From Pseudomonas azotoformans (lineage in GTDB: Bacteria; Pseudomonadota; Gammaproteobacteria; Pseudomonadales; Pseudomonadaceae), in NCBI RefSeq assembly GCF_001579805.1, contig NZ_CP014546.1, positions 434,001 to 498,000 on the forward strand: a stretch of 64,000 nt of DNA. Direction: 5' to 3'. Positions 1-10,400 of this stretch are shown in pieces (the stretch's first letter is position 1; the number at the start of each line of letters is the position of its first letter). The notes under the pieces are model-generated. The model was not told where the DNA came from. It did not search any database and saw only the letters and a program-made list of their open reading frames with translations. Both the position numbers and the translations under genes were made by a program.

Positions 1-316
1 GAAACAGGACTTGATGCAGGAGGTCGACCGCACGGTTGACCATATGAAGGACGAAGCAGCCAACTTCCCTGACCCGGCCGACCGTGCCAGCCAGGAAGAA
101 GAATTCGCCCTTGAACTGCGCGCCCGTGATCGCGAGCGCAAGTTGATCAAGAAGATCGACAAGACGCTGCAGCTGATCAAGGACGAAGAATACGGCTGGT
201 GCGAATCCTGCGGTGTCGAGATCGGCATCCGTCGCCTGGAAGCCCGCCCAACCGCGGACCTCTGCGTAGACTGCAAGACCTTGGCTGAAATCAAGGAAAA
301 ACAGGTCGGCAAGTAA
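1..316 (+). CDS. dksA: RNA polymerase-binding transcription factor DksA (5' end outside window)
   Basis: The open frame runs in from base 2 with no start codon in the window, so only the C-terminal part (about 104 residues) is present. It contains the coiled-coil end and a four-cysteine zinc finger (CESCG and, 21 residues on, CVDC), as in DksA. DksA binds in the secondary channel of RNA polymerase and works with ppGpp to repress rRNA promoters and activate amino-acid promoters. It is followed by an intrinsic terminator and then gluQ, the usual Pseudomonas order. The identity is very secure; only the start is unseen. Confidence 0.97.
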   Translation, partial: KQDLMQEVDRTVDHMKDEAANFPDPADRASQEEEFALELRARDRERKLIKKIDKTLQLIKDEEYGWCESCGVEIGIRRLEARPTADLCVDCKTLAEIKEKQVGK

Positions 317-333
317 TCCAGCCGAGCTGAACG

Positions 334-362
334 AATGGGGCGTGCGAACGCTCCATTTTTGT
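334..362 (+). terminator. Intrinsic terminator after dksA
   Basis: A 10-bp stem (334-343 with 348-357, one G/A mismatch) closes a GCGA loop and runs into a T tract. It sits 18 bases after the dksA stop and ends the dksA transcript before gluQ. Confidence 0.85.
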
Positions 363-399
363 TTCTGGCGTTTACCGAATTTCCAGTAGTATCCGGCCC

Positions 400-1287
400 A
401 TGACAGCCTCTACCTATATCGGGCGCTTCGCCCCCACACCCAGCGGCCATTTGCATTTCGGCTCCCTGGTCGCCGCCCTCGCCTCCTACCTCGACGCCCG
501 CGCCAACCAAGGCCTATGGCTGATGCGTATGGAAGACCTTGACCCACCCCGCGAAGAACCCGGCGCACAGGCAGCAATCCTGCACGCGCTGGAAAGCTAT
601 GGCTTCGAGTGGGACGGTGCACTGATCCGACAAAGTGAGCGGCACGAGGCCTACGCCAAAGTCCTGAACGACCTGTTCAACCACGGCCTGGCCTACGCCT
701 GCACCTGTTCACGCAAACAGCTTGAACCCTACAACGGGATCTACCCGGGCCTGTGTCGCAATGCTGGCCACGACCAGCAAGACGCCGCCATCCGTTTGCG
801 TGTTCCCGAGCTTGAGTACCACTTTACCGACCGCGTCCAAGGCGAATTCCGACAGCACCTGGGCCGCGATGTAGGCGATTTCGTCATCCGTCGCCGCGAC
901 GGCCTGTACGCCTATCAACTGGCGGTGGTACTCGACGATGCGTGGCAAGGCGTGACCGATATCGTGCGCGGTGCCGACCTGCTGGACTCGACGCCTCGCC
1001 AGCTCTACCTGCAAGAACTGCTCGGCCTGCGCCAACCGCGCTACCTGCACGTGCCGCTGATCATCCAGCCGGACGGCAATAAACTGGGCAAATCCTACCG
1101 TTCGCCGCCGTTGACACCTGACCAGGCCACGCCTTTGCTATTGAGGGCATTACGCGCCCTAGGCCAGCAACCCGGCGACGAACTGTTGCACGCCAGCCCG
1201 CGAGAACTGCTGGATTGGGGCATTGCGCACTGGGATGCCACGCAGATCCCGCGCGCACTCACGCTGGCCGAAGCACAATTGAGCTGA
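400..1287 (+). CDS. gluQ: Glutamyl-Q tRNA(Asp) synthetase
   Basis: This is a stand-alone class I glutamyl-tRNA synthetase catalytic core of 295 residues without an anticodon-binding domain. Members (YadB/GluQRS) attach glutamate to the queuosine at position 34 of tRNA-Asp. Visible motifs are the HIGH-type HLHFG (residues 17-21), the KMSKS-type KLGKS (228-232), and zinc-ligand cysteines C101, C103 and C119. The ATG at 400 opens with the family's IGRFAPTPSG start. Location directly downstream of dksA is typical in Pseudomonas and other gammaproteobacteria. Confidence 0.96.
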   Translation: MTASTYIGRFAPTPSGHLHFGSLVAALASYLDARANQGLWLMRMEDLDPPREEPGAQAAILHALESYGFEWDGALIRQSERHEAYAKVLNDLFNHGLAYACTCSRKQLEPYNGIYPGLCRNAGHDQQDAAIRLRVPELEYHFTDRVQGEFRQHLGRDVGDFVIRRRDGLYAYQLAVVLDDAWQGVTDIVRGADLLDSTPRQLYLQELLGLRQPRYLHVPLIIQPDGNKLGKSYRSPPLTPDQATPLLLRALRALGQQPGDELLHASPRELLDWGIAHWDATQIPRALTLAEAQLS

Positions 1288-1349
1288 AGGCGCTTGCAGC
1301 TTGCCAAGCATCCGTTACCATCGCCGCACGTTTTTACACAGAGGCCAAC

Positions 1350-1526
1350 ATGTACATCTATCGATTGGTCCTGCTGCTGGTCGTCGGGATCTACCTGTTT
1401 TCCCCCGCCATCATGGATTGGTGGATCGACGCCACGGGCGCCTGGTATCGCCCTTATCTGCTGTGGCTAATCCTGATCGTCGTGACTTTCATCCTGCAGA
1501 GCCAAAAAGATGCCGATGAGCTTTAG
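1350..1526 (+). CDS. cbrX: Small membrane protein CbrX
   Basis: A 58-residue protein starting at the ATG at 1350 (MYIYRLVLLLVVG). It has two hydrophobic segments, about residues 4-22 and 34-51, and a charged C-terminus, so it should be a small inner-membrane protein. Its last 17 bases overlap the start of cbrA in another frame, an arrangement that favours translational coupling. A small ORF in this place and of this size is known in Pseudomonas putida as cbrX. Its biochemical role is not evident from sequence; the name rests on position, length and overlap. Confidence 0.78.
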   Translation: MYIYRLVLLLVVGIYLFSPAIMDWWIDATGAWYRPYLLWLILIVVTFILQSQKDADEL

Positions 1527-4464
1527 CCTCACCCAGATGCTGCTGATCAGCGCCGCCTACCTGGCAGCGTTGTTCGGAGTCGCCTGGATCAGTGAGCGCG
1601 GAATGATTCCGCGGGCGATCATTCGCCATCCGTTGACCTACACCTTGTCCCTCGGCGTCTACGCCAGCGCCTGGGCGTTCTATGGCACCGTGGGCCTGGC
1701 CTATCAGTACGGTTATGGCTTTCTGTCCAGCTACCTCGGGGTGTCCGGCGCGTTTCTGCTGGCGCCGGTGCTGCTGTACCCGATCCTGAAGATCACCCGC
1801 ACCTACCAATTATCTTCCCTGGCCGACCTATTTGCCTTCCGTTTTCGCAGCACCTGGGCCGGCGCGCTGACCACCGTTTTCATGCTGATCGGCGTGCTGC
1901 CGTTGCTGGCCCTGCAAATCCAGGCGGTGGCCGACTCCATCAGCATCCTCACCCGCGAGCCGGTGCAACATCGCGTAGCGCTGGCCTTCTGTGCGCTGAT
2001 CACGCTGTTCACGATTTTCTTCGGTTCGCGCCATATCGCCACCCGCGAAAAACACGAAGGCCTGGTGTTTGCAATTGCCTTTGAGTCGGTGATCAAGCTG
2101 ATCGCCATCGGGGGCGTCGGCCTGTATGCGCTCTACGGTGTGTTCGATGGCCCGCAACAGCTGGAACTGTGGCTGCTGCAAAACCAGACCGCCCTCGCCG
2201 CCCTGCACACGCCTTTGCAGGAAGGCCCATGGCGCACGCTGCTGCTGGTGTTCTTCGCCTCGGCCATCGTGATGCCGCACATGTACCACATGACCTTCAC
2301 CGAGAACCTCAACCCGCGCTCGCTGGTCAGCGCCAGCTGGGGCTTGCCGTTGTTCCTGTTGTTGATGAGCCTGGCGGTGCCGCTGATCTTGTGGGCCGGC
2401 CTGAAACTGGGGGCCACCACCAACCCTGAATACTTCACCCTCGGCATCGGCATTGCCGCCAACAGCCCAGCCTTGGCGCTGCTGGCTTATGTGGGTGGAT
2501 TGTCAGCGGCGAGCGGGCTGATCATCGTCACGACCCTGGCACTGTCCGGCATGGCGCTGAATCACTTGGTGCTGCCGCTGTACCAGCCGCCGGCCGAAGG
2601 TAATATCTACCGTTGGCTGAAATGGACACGCCGCGCGCTGATCGTCGCGATCATCATGGCCGGCTACGGGTTCTACCTGTTGCTGGGCGCCGGGCAGGAC
2701 CTGGCCAACCTGGGCATCGTCGCATTTGTCGCCACCTTGCAGTTCCTGCCGGGTGTGCTGTCGGTACTGTACTGGCCGACCGCCAATCGCCGTGGCTTCA
2801 TCGCCGGTTTGCTCGCCGGGATCCTGGTATGGATCGTGACCATGCTGTTGCCGCTGGTCGGTAACCTGCAGGGCTTCTACATCCCGTTGTTGAACATGAT
2901 CTACGTGCTCGATGACACCAGTTGGCACATGGCCGCGATTGCCTCCCTGGCCGCCAACGTCCTGATGTTCACCCTGATCTCGCTGTTCACCAACGCCAGC
3001 CCGGAAGAAACCAGCGCCGCCGAAGCCTGCGCGGTGGACAACGTGCGTCGCCCACAGCGCCGCGAATTGCATGCGGCCTCACCCCAGGAGTTCGCCACGC
3101 AACTGGCCAAACCACTGGGTGCCAAGGCAGCGCAAAAAGAGGTCGAACAGGCGCTGCGCGATCTCTATCTGCCGTTCGATGAGCGGCGCCCCTACGCGCT
3201 GCGCCGTCTGCGGGACCGTATCGAGGCCAACCTGTCCGGGCTGATGGGCCCGAGCGTGTCCCAGGACATGGTGGAAACCTTCCTGCCCTACAAGGCCGGC
3301 GGCGAAAACTACGTGACCGAAGACATCCATTTCATCGAGAGCCGGCTGGAGGATTACCACTCACGCCTCACCGGCCTCGCCGCCGAACTTGACGCCCTGC
3401 GCCGCTACCACCGCCAGACCCTGCAGGAACTGCCGATGGGCGTGTGTTCCCTGGCCAAGGATCAAGAGATCCTGATGTGGAACAAGGCCATGGAAGAACT
3501 CACTGGCATCGCCGCGCAGCGCGTGGTCGGTTCACGCCTCAATACCCTGGGCGATCCGTGGAAAGAATTGTTGCAAGGCTTCATCAACCTGCCCGACGAG
3601 CACTTGCACAAACAACACCTGGCGCTCGACGGCCAGACCCGTTGGCTCAACCTGCACAAAGCCGCGATCGACGAGCCCCTGGCACCCGGTAACAGCGGCC
3701 TGGTGTTGCTGGTGGAAGACCTGACCGAAACCCAGATGCTCGAAGACAAGCTGGTGCACTCCGAGCGCCTGGCCAGCATCGGCCGGCTGGCGGCGGGCGT
3801 GGCCCATGAAATCGGCAATCCGATCACCGGTATCGCCTGCCTGGCGCAGAACCTGCGCGAAGAACGCGAAGACGACGGCGAAATCACCGAAATCAGCGGG
3901 CAGATCCTCGAACAGACCAAGCGCGTCTCACGCATCGTGCAGTCGCTGATGAGCTTCGCCCATGCCGGCGCCCACCAAAATCAGGATGAAGCGGTGTGCC
4001 TGGCCGAAGTGGCGCAGGATGCCATTGGGCTGCTGGCCTTGAACCGGCGCAATTTTGAAGTACAGTTTTTCAATTTGTGCGATCCCGACCATTGGGTCGA
4101 TGGCGACTCACAACGCCTGGCCCAAGTGCTGATCAACCTGCTGTCCAACGCCCGTGACGCCACTCCGGCCGGCGGTGCGGTACGCGTCAAGACCGAGGCT
4201 TTCGAACATACGGTCGATCTGATCGTCGAAGATGAAGGTAGCGGTATTCCACAGAACATCATGGACCGATTGTTCGAACCCTTCTTCACCACCAAGGACC
4301 CAGGTGAAGGTACCGGTCTGGGCCTTGCACTGGTCTATTCCATCGTTGAAGAGCATTATGGACAAATCACCATCGACAGCCCGGCTGACACCGAAAGCCA
4401 ACGCGGCACCCGTATTCGGGTGACCTTGCCGCGTCATGTCGAAGCGACGTCCGCTGTGAACTGA
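1510..4464 (+). CDS. cbrA: Sensor histidine kinase CbrA with solute-symporter-like N-terminus
   Basis: A 984-residue kinase of the CbrAB system, which controls carbon/nitrogen balance and use of amino acids. The first roughly 500 residues form many transmembrane helices of the sodium/solute symporter (SLC5) type. A linker, a PAS region (about 630-740) and the kinase core follow. H766 lies in the H box ([11 protein letters not shown]), and the ATP-binding domain ends with G boxes around [19 protein letters not shown] second in-frame ATG two codons later (MSFSLTQ) is also plausible. It overlaps cbrX by 17 bases and is followed 22 bases later by its partner cbrB. Confidence 0.97.
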   Translation: MPMSFSLTQMLLISAAYLAALFGVAWISERGMIPRAIIRHPLTYTLSLGVYASAWAFYGTVGLAYQYGYGFLSSYLGVSGAFLLAPVLLYPILKITRTYQLSSLADLFAFRFRSTWAGALTTVFMLIGVLPLLALQIQAVADSISILTREPVQHRVALAFCALITLFTIFFGSRHIATREKHEGLVFAIAFESVIKLIAIGGVGLYALYGVFDGPQQLELWLLQNQTALAALHTPLQEGPWRTLLLVFFASAIVMPHMYHMTFTENLNPRSLVSASWGLPLFLLLMSLAVPLILWAGLKLGATTNPEYFTLGIGIAANSPALALLAYVGGLSAASGLIIVTTLALSGMALNHLVLPLYQPPAEGNIYRWLKWTRRALIVAIIMAGYGFYLLLGAGQDLANLGIVAFVATLQFLPGVLSVLYWPTANRRGFIAGLLAGILVWIVTMLLPLVGNLQGFYIPLLNMIYVLDDTSWHMAAIASLAANVLMFTLISLFTNASPEETSAAEACAVDNVRRPQRRELHAASPQEFATQLAKPLGAKAAQKEVEQALRDLYLPFDERRPYALRRLRDRIEANLSGLMGPSVSQDMVETFLPYKAGGENYVTEDIHFIESRLEDYHSRLTGLAAELDALRRYHRQTLQELPMGVCSLAKDQEILMWNKAMEELTGIAAQRVVGSRLNTLGDPWKELLQGFINLPDEHLHKQHLALDGQTRWLNLHKAAIDEPLAPGNSGLVLLVEDLTETQMLEDKLVHSERLASIGRLAAGVAHEIGNPITGIACLAQNLREEREDDGEITEISGQILEQTKRVSRIVQSLMSFAHAGAHQNQDEAVCLAEVAQDAIGLLALNRRNFEVQFFNLCDPDHWVDGDSQRLAQVLINLLSNARDATPAGGAVRVKTEAFEHTVDLIVEDEGSGIPQNIMDRLFEPFFTTKDPGEGTGLGLALVYSIVEEHYGQITIDSPADTESQRGTRIRVTLPRHVEATSAVN

Positions 4465-4486
4465 GACCGTCGAGAGAATTGAATCA

Positions 4487-5914
4487 ATGCCGCACATTTT
4501 GATCGTCGAAGACGAAACCATTATCCGCTCTGCCTTGCGTCGCCTGCTTGAACGTAATCAGTACCAGGTCAGCGAAGCCGGCTCGGTGCAGGAAGCCCAG
4601 GAGCGTTTCAGCATTCCCACGTTCGACCTGATTGTCAGTGACCTACGCCTGCCTGGCGCGCCTGGCACCGAGTTGATCAAGCTTGGCCAGGGCACCCCGG
4701 TGCTGATCATGACCAGCTACGCCAGCCTGCGTTCGGCGGTCGACTCCATGAAGATGGGCGCGGTGGACTACATCGCCAAGCCTTTCGACCATGACGAGAT
4801 GCTTCAGGCCGTGGCCCGCATCCTGCGTGACCGCCAGTCGGCCAGCAGTGCTCCCACCGAGCAACGTCCAGCGGGCAAAGCTGCCGACAAGCCGGGCGTG
4901 GACAACAGCAACGGCGAGATCGGCATCATCGGCTCCTGCCCTCCGATGCAGGACCTGTACGGCAAGATCCGTAAAGTCGCGCCGACTGACTCCAATGTCT
5001 TGATCCAGGGCGAGTCCGGCACCGGTAAAGAACTGGTGGCCCGTGCCCTGCACAACCTGTCCAAGCGTGCCAAGGCGCCGATGATTTCGGTGAACTGCGC
5101 AGCGATCCCCGAATCCCTGATCGAGTCCGAACTGTTCGGCCACGAGAAAGGCGCATTCACCGGCGCCAGCGCCGGGCGTGCGGGCCTGGTCGAAGCGGCG
5201 GACGGCGGCACGTTGTTCCTCGATGAAATCGGTGAGCTGCCGCTGGAAGCCCAAGCCCGATTGCTGCGTGTGCTACAGGAAGGCGAAATTCGCCGCGTAG
5301 GCTCGGTGCAGTCACAAAAGGTCGATGTGCGCCTGATCGCAGCGACTCACCGCGACCTCAAGAGCCTGGCCAAGATCGGCCAGTTCCGTGAAGACTTGTA
5401 TTACCGCCTGCATGTGATCGCCCTCAAGCTGCCGGCCCTGCGTGAGCGTGGCGCCGACGTCAACGAGATCGCCAACGCCTTCCTGCTGCGCCAGAGCGCG
5501 CGCATCAACCGTACCGACCTGAAGTTCGCGCCAGACGCCGAGCAGGCGATCCGGCATTACTCGTGGCCAGGTAACGTGCGGGAGCTGGAGAATGCGGTGG
5601 AGCGTGCGGTGATCCTGTCGGAGAGCCCGGAAATTTCCGCCGAACTACTGGGCATCGATATCGAACTGAGCGACTTGGACGACGACGATTTCATCGGTCT
5701 GGCCCCACAGCAGGGCGGTAGCAATACCAGCCATGAGCCGACGGAAGATTTGTCACTGGAAGATTATTTCCAGCATTTCGTCCTTGAGCACCAGGACCAT
5801 ATGACCGAGACCGAACTGGCGCGCAAGCTGGGCGTGAGCCGTAAATGCCTGTGGGAACGCCGCCAGCGCCTGGGCATTCCACGGCGCAAGACCGGTGTGG
5901 CCAGCGAGAGTTGA
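4487..5914 (+). CDS. cbrB: Sigma-54-dependent response regulator CbrB
   Basis: An NtrC-type regulator of 475 residues. The receiver domain has acidic pocket E8/D9 and the phosphorylation site D52 (IVSDLRLPG). The central AAA+ domain has Walker A GESGTGKE and the sigma-54-contacting loop GAFTGA, and a Fis-type helix-turn-helix ends the protein ([24 protein letters not shown]). Phosphorylated by CbrA, it activates sigma-54 promoters, the best known being that of the small RNA crcZ, which lies immediately downstream here with matching promoter elements. Confidence 0.97.
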   Translation: MPHILIVEDETIIRSALRRLLERNQYQVSEAGSVQEAQERFSIPTFDLIVSDLRLPGAPGTELIKLGQGTPVLIMTSYASLRSAVDSMKMGAVDYIAKPFDHDEMLQAVARILRDRQSASSAPTEQRPAGKAADKPGVDNSNGEIGIIGSCPPMQDLYGKIRKVAPTDSNVLIQGESGTGKELVARALHNLSKRAKAPMISVNCAAIPESLIESELFGHEKGAFTGASAGRAGLVEAADGGTLFLDEIGELPLEAQARLLRVLQEGEIRRVGSVQSQKVDVRLIAATHRDLKSLAKIGQFREDLYYRLHVIALKLPALRERGADVNEIANAFLLRQSARINRTDLKFAPDAEQAIRHYSWPGNVRELENAVERAVILSESPEISAELLGIDIELSDLDDDDFIGLAPQQGGSNTSHEPTEDLSLEDYFQHFVLEHQDHMTETELARKLGVSRKCLWERRQRLGIPRRKTGVASES

Positions 5915-5930
5915 GGGCGCGCGCCCACAG

Positions 5931-6003
5931 GTAACACCCACCGATGTGAAAAAACTGTTACCGCGGATATTTCGCGTAACAAAAGCCGGGGCTTACGGTA
6001 ACG
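5931..6003. promoter_or_regulatory. CbrB upstream activating sites for crcZ
   Basis: An inverted pair TGTTAC (5956-5961) and GTAACA (5976-5981), 14 bases apart, matches the CbrB recognition pattern. Additional GTAAC half-sites lie at 5931-5936 and 5998-6002. The cluster sits about 100-175 bases upstream of the predicted crcZ start, a normal distance for an enhancer-binding protein. That CbrB binds here is inferred from the motif and the known biology of the crcZ promoter. Confidence 0.75.
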
Positions 6004-6020
6004 AAGCCCCGGCTTTTTTT
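5981..6020 (+). terminator. Intrinsic terminator of cbrB
   Basis: A GC-rich stem (AAGCCGGGGCTT at 5983-5994 pairing with 6004-6015) is followed by a run of seven T residues. It lies inside the upstream activating region of crcZ, so cbrB and crcZ are separate transcription units. Confidence 0.9.
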
Positions 6021-6078
6021 GGCCCGTCAAAAACCCGAAACCACCTCAAACCCCCGGTTTTACTGGGCGGCGCAAAAG

Positions 6079-6096
6079 TTGGCACGCACCCTGCTA
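6079..6096 (+). promoter_or_regulatory. Sigma-54 (-24/-12) promoter of crcZ
   Basis: TTGGCACGCACCCTGCTA has GG at 6081-6082 and GC at 6093-6094 with exactly ten bases between, the invariant spacing of -24/-12 promoters. Transcription should begin about 12 bases further on, near 6106. Confidence 0.88.
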
Positions 6097-6105
6097 TATG
6101 CTTAG

Positions 6106-6473
6106 TACAAAAACAATAACAAGCTTTGTACAAGACAATAAAAATAAGACGAATCGACTCACGCATAACAAAAACAACACGGCGGAGGCGCAGCTAACTG
6201 ATTCTTTTGGAGAGGCGTTGCATTTGGGGCTTGCCCCGCAACCAGGCCGAGAACAACAAAAACTGCCCTAAGGCAGAGCCTGAACTGGTTGGATCGTAGA
6301 TCAGCAACACAGCGACCAAAGCAATCCGTTTGCTCTTGACTCCCGATTGGGAGTGTCATGAAGGTGAAGCTTCATGGCGAGGGCGATCAACAAAAACAAG
6401 AAGCCCGAAATCAATAATAAAAATAGAGCACGCAACTACTTCTGGGGGAGCTTCGGCTCCCCTTGTAGTTTCC
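6106..6473 (+). ncRNA. crcZ: Small RNA CrcZ, decoy of Hfq/Crc
   Basis: CrcZ lies between cbrB and pcnB in Pseudomonas and relieves carbon catabolite repression by sequestering Hfq/Crc. The sequence shows the expected layout: a -24/-12 promoter, no coding frame, and a terminal hairpin with a UUCG loop (GGGGAGC 6445-6451 with 6456-6462) inside an outer stem (6434-6439 with 6465-6470). Six A-rich CA-motif clusters lie around 6107-6123, 6130-6149, 6165-6181, 6250-6266, 6387-6405 and 6409-6426. The length of about 368 nt is close to that known in related species. Exact ends are inferred, and the final T tract is weak. Confidence 0.88.
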
Positions 6474-6611
6474 GGGATTTGACCTTTCAAGGCTTATGGC
6501 GCAATGCCTGTAGCTTGTTCCTACACCATCCCCTGACTAAATGCTAGAATCCCCGCCCATCATGCGGTCATTCTTCGTTATGGCCGAACATTCCTTCAAA
6601 CAGTGCATCCC

Positions 6612-8000
6612 ATGCTGAAGAAGTTGTTCCAGTCATTCCGTTCTCCCTTGCGTCGTACGCAACACAAACGCAGCACGCCTGAAGTGCTCAACAGCAGCCA
6701 GCATTCGCTGCAGCGCGCTCAATTCAGCCGTTATGCCGTGAATATCGTCGAACGCCTGCAGAACGCTGGCTACCAGGCTTACCTGGTCGGTGGCTGTGTG
6801 CGCGACATGCTGCTCAATATCACGCCCAAGGACTTCGACGTCGCCACCAGCGCCACGCCTGAGCAAGTGCGTGCCGAATTCCGTAATGCGCGGATCATCG
6901 GCCGACGCTTCAAGCTGGTGCATATCCACTTCGGTCGCGAAATCATCGAAGTCGCGACGTTCCGTGCCGGCCACCCGCAAAACGATGAAGAGGAAGACAC
7001 CAATCAGTCCTCCCGCAACGAAAGCGGGCGCATCCTGCGCGACAACGTCTACGGCACCCTGGAAGAAGACGCGCAACGCCGCGACTTCACCATCAACGCC
7101 CTGTATTACGACCCGGTCAGCGAGCGCATCCTCGATTACGCCAATGGCGTACACGATATTCGTAACAACCTGATTCGCCTGATCGGCGATCCGGTCCAAC
7201 GCTACCAGGAAGACCCGGTGCGCATGCTGCGGGCCGTGCGGTTTGCCGCCAAGCTGAACTTCGGTATTGAGCGCCATACCGCCGCGCCGATTCGCGAACT
7301 GGCTCCGATGCTGCGGGAGATCCCGTCGGCACGCCTGTTCGAAGAAGTGCTCAAGCTGTTCCTCTCGGGTTATGCCGCCGACACCTTCGAAATGCTGGTG
7401 GACCTGCAGTTGTTCGACCCACTGTTCCCGGCCAGCGCCGAGGCTTTGGAATACAACCCGACGTACACCCACACCTTGATCAGCGAAGCGCTGATCAACA
7501 CCGACCTGCGCATCAAGCAGAACAAGCCGGTCACCCCGGCATTCCTGTTTGCCGCCTTGCTGTGGCCAGCGTTGCCCAAACGCGTACTGCGCTTGCAGGA
7601 GCGCGGCATGCCGCCGATCCCGGCCATGCAGGAAGCCGCCCATGAGCTGATCGCCGAACAGTGCCAGCGCATCGCCATTCCGAAACGTTTCACCATGCCG
7701 ATCCGCGAGATCTGGGACATGCAGGAGCGTCTGCCACGCCGCAGCGGTAAACGCGCCGACCTGTTGCTGGACAACCCGCGCTTCCGCGCCGGCTACGACT
7801 TCCTGCTGTTGCGTGAAAGCGCTGGCGAGCAGACCGATGGCCTGGGTGAATGGTGGACCGATTACCAGGACGCCAATGACAGCGAGCGCCGCGACATGAT
7901 TCGTGACCTCGGCAGCAAAGGCGACGGCGAAGGGCCGAAGAAGCGTCGTCGCAGCGGTACCAAGCGCAAGCGCAGCGCGGCCGATACCTCGGGCGAATAA
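6612..8000 (+). CDS. pcnB: Poly(A) polymerase I
   Basis: A nucleotidyltransferase of 462 residues that adds 3' poly(A) tails to RNA and promotes RNA decay. The family signature GGCVRDMLL and the metal-binding DFDVAT lie near the N-terminus. The central tRNA-nucleotidyltransferase-type helical domain follows, and the C-terminus is strongly basic (KKRRRSGTKRKRS). A GTG three codons upstream is open, but the ATG at 6612 gives the family's MLKKLFQSF start. It begins about 140 bases after crcZ and runs into folK with a 2-base gap. Confidence 0.95.
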   Translation: MLKKLFQSFRSPLRRTQHKRSTPEVLNSSQHSLQRAQFSRYAVNIVERLQNAGYQAYLVGGCVRDMLLNITPKDFDVATSATPEQVRAEFRNARIIGRRFKLVHIHFGREIIEVATFRAGHPQNDEEEDTNQSSRNESGRILRDNVYGTLEEDAQRRDFTINALYYDPVSERILDYANGVHDIRNNLIRLIGDPVQRYQEDPVRMLRAVRFAAKLNFGIERHTAAPIRELAPMLREIPSARLFEEVLKLFLSGYAADTFEMLVDLQLFDPLFPASAEALEYNPTYTHTLISEALINTDLRIKQNKPVTPAFLFAALLWPALPKRVLRLQERGMPPIPAMQEAAHELIAEQCQRIAIPKRFTMPIREIWDMQERLPRRSGKRADLLLDNPRFRAGYDFLLLRESAGEQTDGLGEWWTDYQDANDSERRDMIRDLGSKGDGEGPKKRRRSGTKRKRSAADTSGE

Positions 8001-8002
8001 AC

Positions 8003-8500
8003 GTGGAACGCATCTACATCGGCATGGGCAGCAATCTGGCGGCCCCGGACCAGCAATTGCGCAGCGCTATCGAAGCACTGGCGCAATTGCCGGGCACCAC
8101 CGTCGCTGGTGTGTCCGCGTTTTATCAAAGTGATTCCCTGCTCCCAGGCCAGCCGCGCTACACCAATGCGGTTGCCGCCCTGGACAGCAATCTGGCGCCC
8201 CTTGAGTTGCTGGATGCACTGCAAGCCATCGAGAACGACCAGGGCCGCGAACGTCTTGAGCGCTGGGGCCCGCGCACGCTCGACCTGGACATCTTGCTGT
8301 TTGGCGATCACCTGATCGACGAACCGCGCCTCAAGGTCCCGCACTATCAGATGCACCTGCGTGCTTTTGTGCTGTACCCGTTGGCCGAACTGGCGCCCGC
8401 CAGCCTGGCGTTACCCGATGGCCAAACCCTCAATGACTTGCTGGCAACCTGCCCATTTGTCGGTCTGGAACGCCTCACAGTTGCTGAATCGCGTCAGTAA
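8003..8500 (+). CDS. folK: 6-hydroxymethyl-7,8-dihydropterin pyrophosphokinase
   Basis: A 165-residue HPPK that transfers pyrophosphate from ATP to the pterin precursor in folate synthesis. The family signature RWGPRTLDLDILLFGD is intact and the N-terminus reads IYIGMGSNL as expected. The start is a GTG two bases after the pcnB stop, which implies translational coupling. It heads the folate/pantothenate genes; folP lies at 32 kb. Confidence 0.95.
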   Translation: MERIYIGMGSNLAAPDQQLRSAIEALAQLPGTTVAGVSAFYQSDSLLPGQPRYTNAVAALDSNLAPLELLDALQAIENDQGRERLERWGPRTLDLDILLFGDHLIDEPRLKVPHYQMHLRAFVLYPLAELAPASLALPDGQTLNDLLATCPFVGLERLTVAESRQ

Positions 8501-8714
8501 CAGCGGTAACACCGTCATCGTAACAATGCGGTAACACATCCAATTGACTTCCCGTGTCCTCCTCACGACTATAGGCGTCCCGCTGCCGCCAACCCGGCGC
8601 TAAAGGGCGCAATCCAGGCCATATAAGCACTGCTCTCAAGACCGTGCGCCTGTATAAACGAAGACTCACGCGCGTTACTCGCTGTTTCCAAGCGCCTGAA
8701 TGAGGACCCTTTTC

Positions 8715-9515
8715 ATGCCAGACATTACCCTGACCACCTTGCAGAGCCTCAAGCTCAAAGGTGAAAAAATCGCCATGCTGACCTGCTATGACGCCACCTT
8801 CGCCCACGCCAGTTGCCAGGCCGGGGTTGAAGTGTTGCTGGTGGGCGACTCCCTGGGCATGGTTCTTCAAGGGAATGACAGCACCCTGCCCGTCACCACC
8901 GATGAACTTGCGTACCACACCGCCAGCGTCAAGCGCGGCAACGATGGCGCATTCATCATCGCCGACCTGCCGTTCATGGGTTACGCGACGCTCGAACAGA
9001 CCTTCCAGAATGCCGGCAAGCTGATGCAAGCTGGCGCGCATATGATCAAAGTCGAAGGCGCGGTGTGGCTGGCCGAGTCAATCCGCCTGCTGGCGGAACG
9101 CGGTGTGCCGGTGTGTGCGCACATGGGCCTGACGCCACAGTCGGTGAACATCCTCGGCGGCTACAAGGTACAAGGCCGCAATGAGGCCCAGGCGCGGCAG
9201 ATGCGCGCCGATGCCATCGCCCTGGAACAGGCGGGCGCGGCAATGATCCTGCTCGAATGCGTGCCAAGCGAACTGGCGGCAGAAATCACCCAGGCGGTGA
9301 AAGTGCCGGTGATCGGGATTGGCGCAGGCTCGGCCACCGATGGCCAGGTGCTGGTGCTGCACGACATGCTCGGCCTGTCGATCAGCGGCCGTGTGCCAAA
9401 GTTCGTGAAGAACTTCATGGCCGGCCAGGACAGCATTCACGCTGCATTGAGCGCCTACGTCGCCGAAGTCAAAGGCGTGACCTTCCCTGGCGCTGAACAC
9501 GGATTCTCTGCATGA
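8715..9515 (+). CDS. panB: 3-methyl-2-oxobutanoate hydroxymethyltransferase
   Basis: The first committed enzyme of pantothenate synthesis: it transfers a hydroxymethyl group from methylene-tetrahydrofolate to 2-oxoisovalerate to give ketopantoate. The 266-residue form starting at the ATG at 8715 is preferred over the ATG at 8700, because GAGGA lies 8 bases before it and the sequence then opens [10 protein letters not shown]. Metal and substrate residues occur in VGDSLGMV and in the KVEGA segment. The stop overlaps the panC start (ATGA), giving a coupled panBC pair. Confidence 0.95.
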   Translation: MPDITLTTLQSLKLKGEKIAMLTCYDATFAHASCQAGVEVLLVGDSLGMVLQGNDSTLPVTTDELAYHTASVKRGNDGAFIIADLPFMGYATLEQTFQNAGKLMQAGAHMIKVEGAVWLAESIRLLAERGVPVCAHMGLTPQSVNILGGYKVQGRNEAQARQMRADAIALEQAGAAMILLECVPSELAAEITQAVKVPVIGIGAGSATDGQVLVLHDMLGLSISGRVPKFVKNFMAGQDSIHAALSAYVAEVKGVTFPGAEHGFSA

Positions 9516-10364
9516 ACACCGTAAAAACCGTACGTGAACTGCGGGCTGCGGTGACCCACGCCCGCAATGCCGGCAAGCGCATTGGCTTTGTGCCGACCAT
9601 GGGCAACCTGCACAGCGGCCATGCCACGTTGGTGACCAAGGCCGCCCAGCAGGCGGATTTCGTGGTGGCCAGCATCTTCGTCAACCCGCTGCAGTTTGGT
9701 GCTGGCGAAGACTTGGACAAGTATCCGCGCACACTCGCCGCCGACCAGGAAAATCTGCTGCAAGCGGGCTGCAACCTGTTGTTCGCGCCCACCGTCGAGG
9801 AAATGTACCCCGGCGGCATGACCGGGCCAGACCCGCGTCAGCGTGCCGCAATTGTCTGAAGGCCTGTGCGGCGCCAGCCGTCCGGGGCACTTCGAAGGAG
9901 TGGCGACGGTGGTCAGCAAGTTGTTCAACATGGTCCAGCCGGACATGGCGGTGTTTGGCCAGAAGGATTACCAGCAACTGGCGGTGATCCGCGCCATGGT
10001 CCACGACCTGAACATGCCGATCCAGATCATCGGCGAGCCCACCGTGCGCGCCGACGACGGCCTCGCGCTGTCGTCGCGTAACGGCTACCTCACCGACGAG
10101 CAACGCGCCATTGCGCCGGTGCTGTACCGCAGCCTCAGCCAGATTGGCGCCGCGATCAAAGCCGGTGACCACGACTTCGCCAAGCTGCGCGCCGAACAGG
10201 TCCAGCAGATCGAAGCCGCCGGGTTGCGCCTGGACTACCTCGAAGTTCGCCAGGGTGTGCATTTGCGCCCAGCAACGGCCGAGGATCGGGATATCGTGAT
10301 CCTGGTAGCCGCCTATCTCGGCGCTACCCGACTCATCGACAACCTGCACCTGACCCTCGACTGA
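9512..10364 (+). pseudogene. panC: Pantoate-beta-alanine ligase, frameshifted by one extra C
   Basis: The protein condenses pantoate and beta-alanine using ATP. The first frame (9512-9859) carries the HIGH-type NLHSGH. The second (from about 9829 to 10364) carries [24 protein letters not shown] and SSRNGYL. The join is at the CC at 9827-9828: with one C removed the frame reads [14 protein letters not shown], as in homologues, giving 283 residues, the usual family length. If real, the cell would need pantothenate. A sequencing indel is more likely because the rest is perfectly conserved. Confidence 0.93.
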
Positions 10365-10400
10365 CCCCTTTCAGTCACCCTCCTCGCTGCGTCAATAAAA

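Noticed and set aside
9843..10364. Separate gene starting [13 protein letters not shown]
   Set aside because: This is the second half of panC after the frameshift, not an independent gene.
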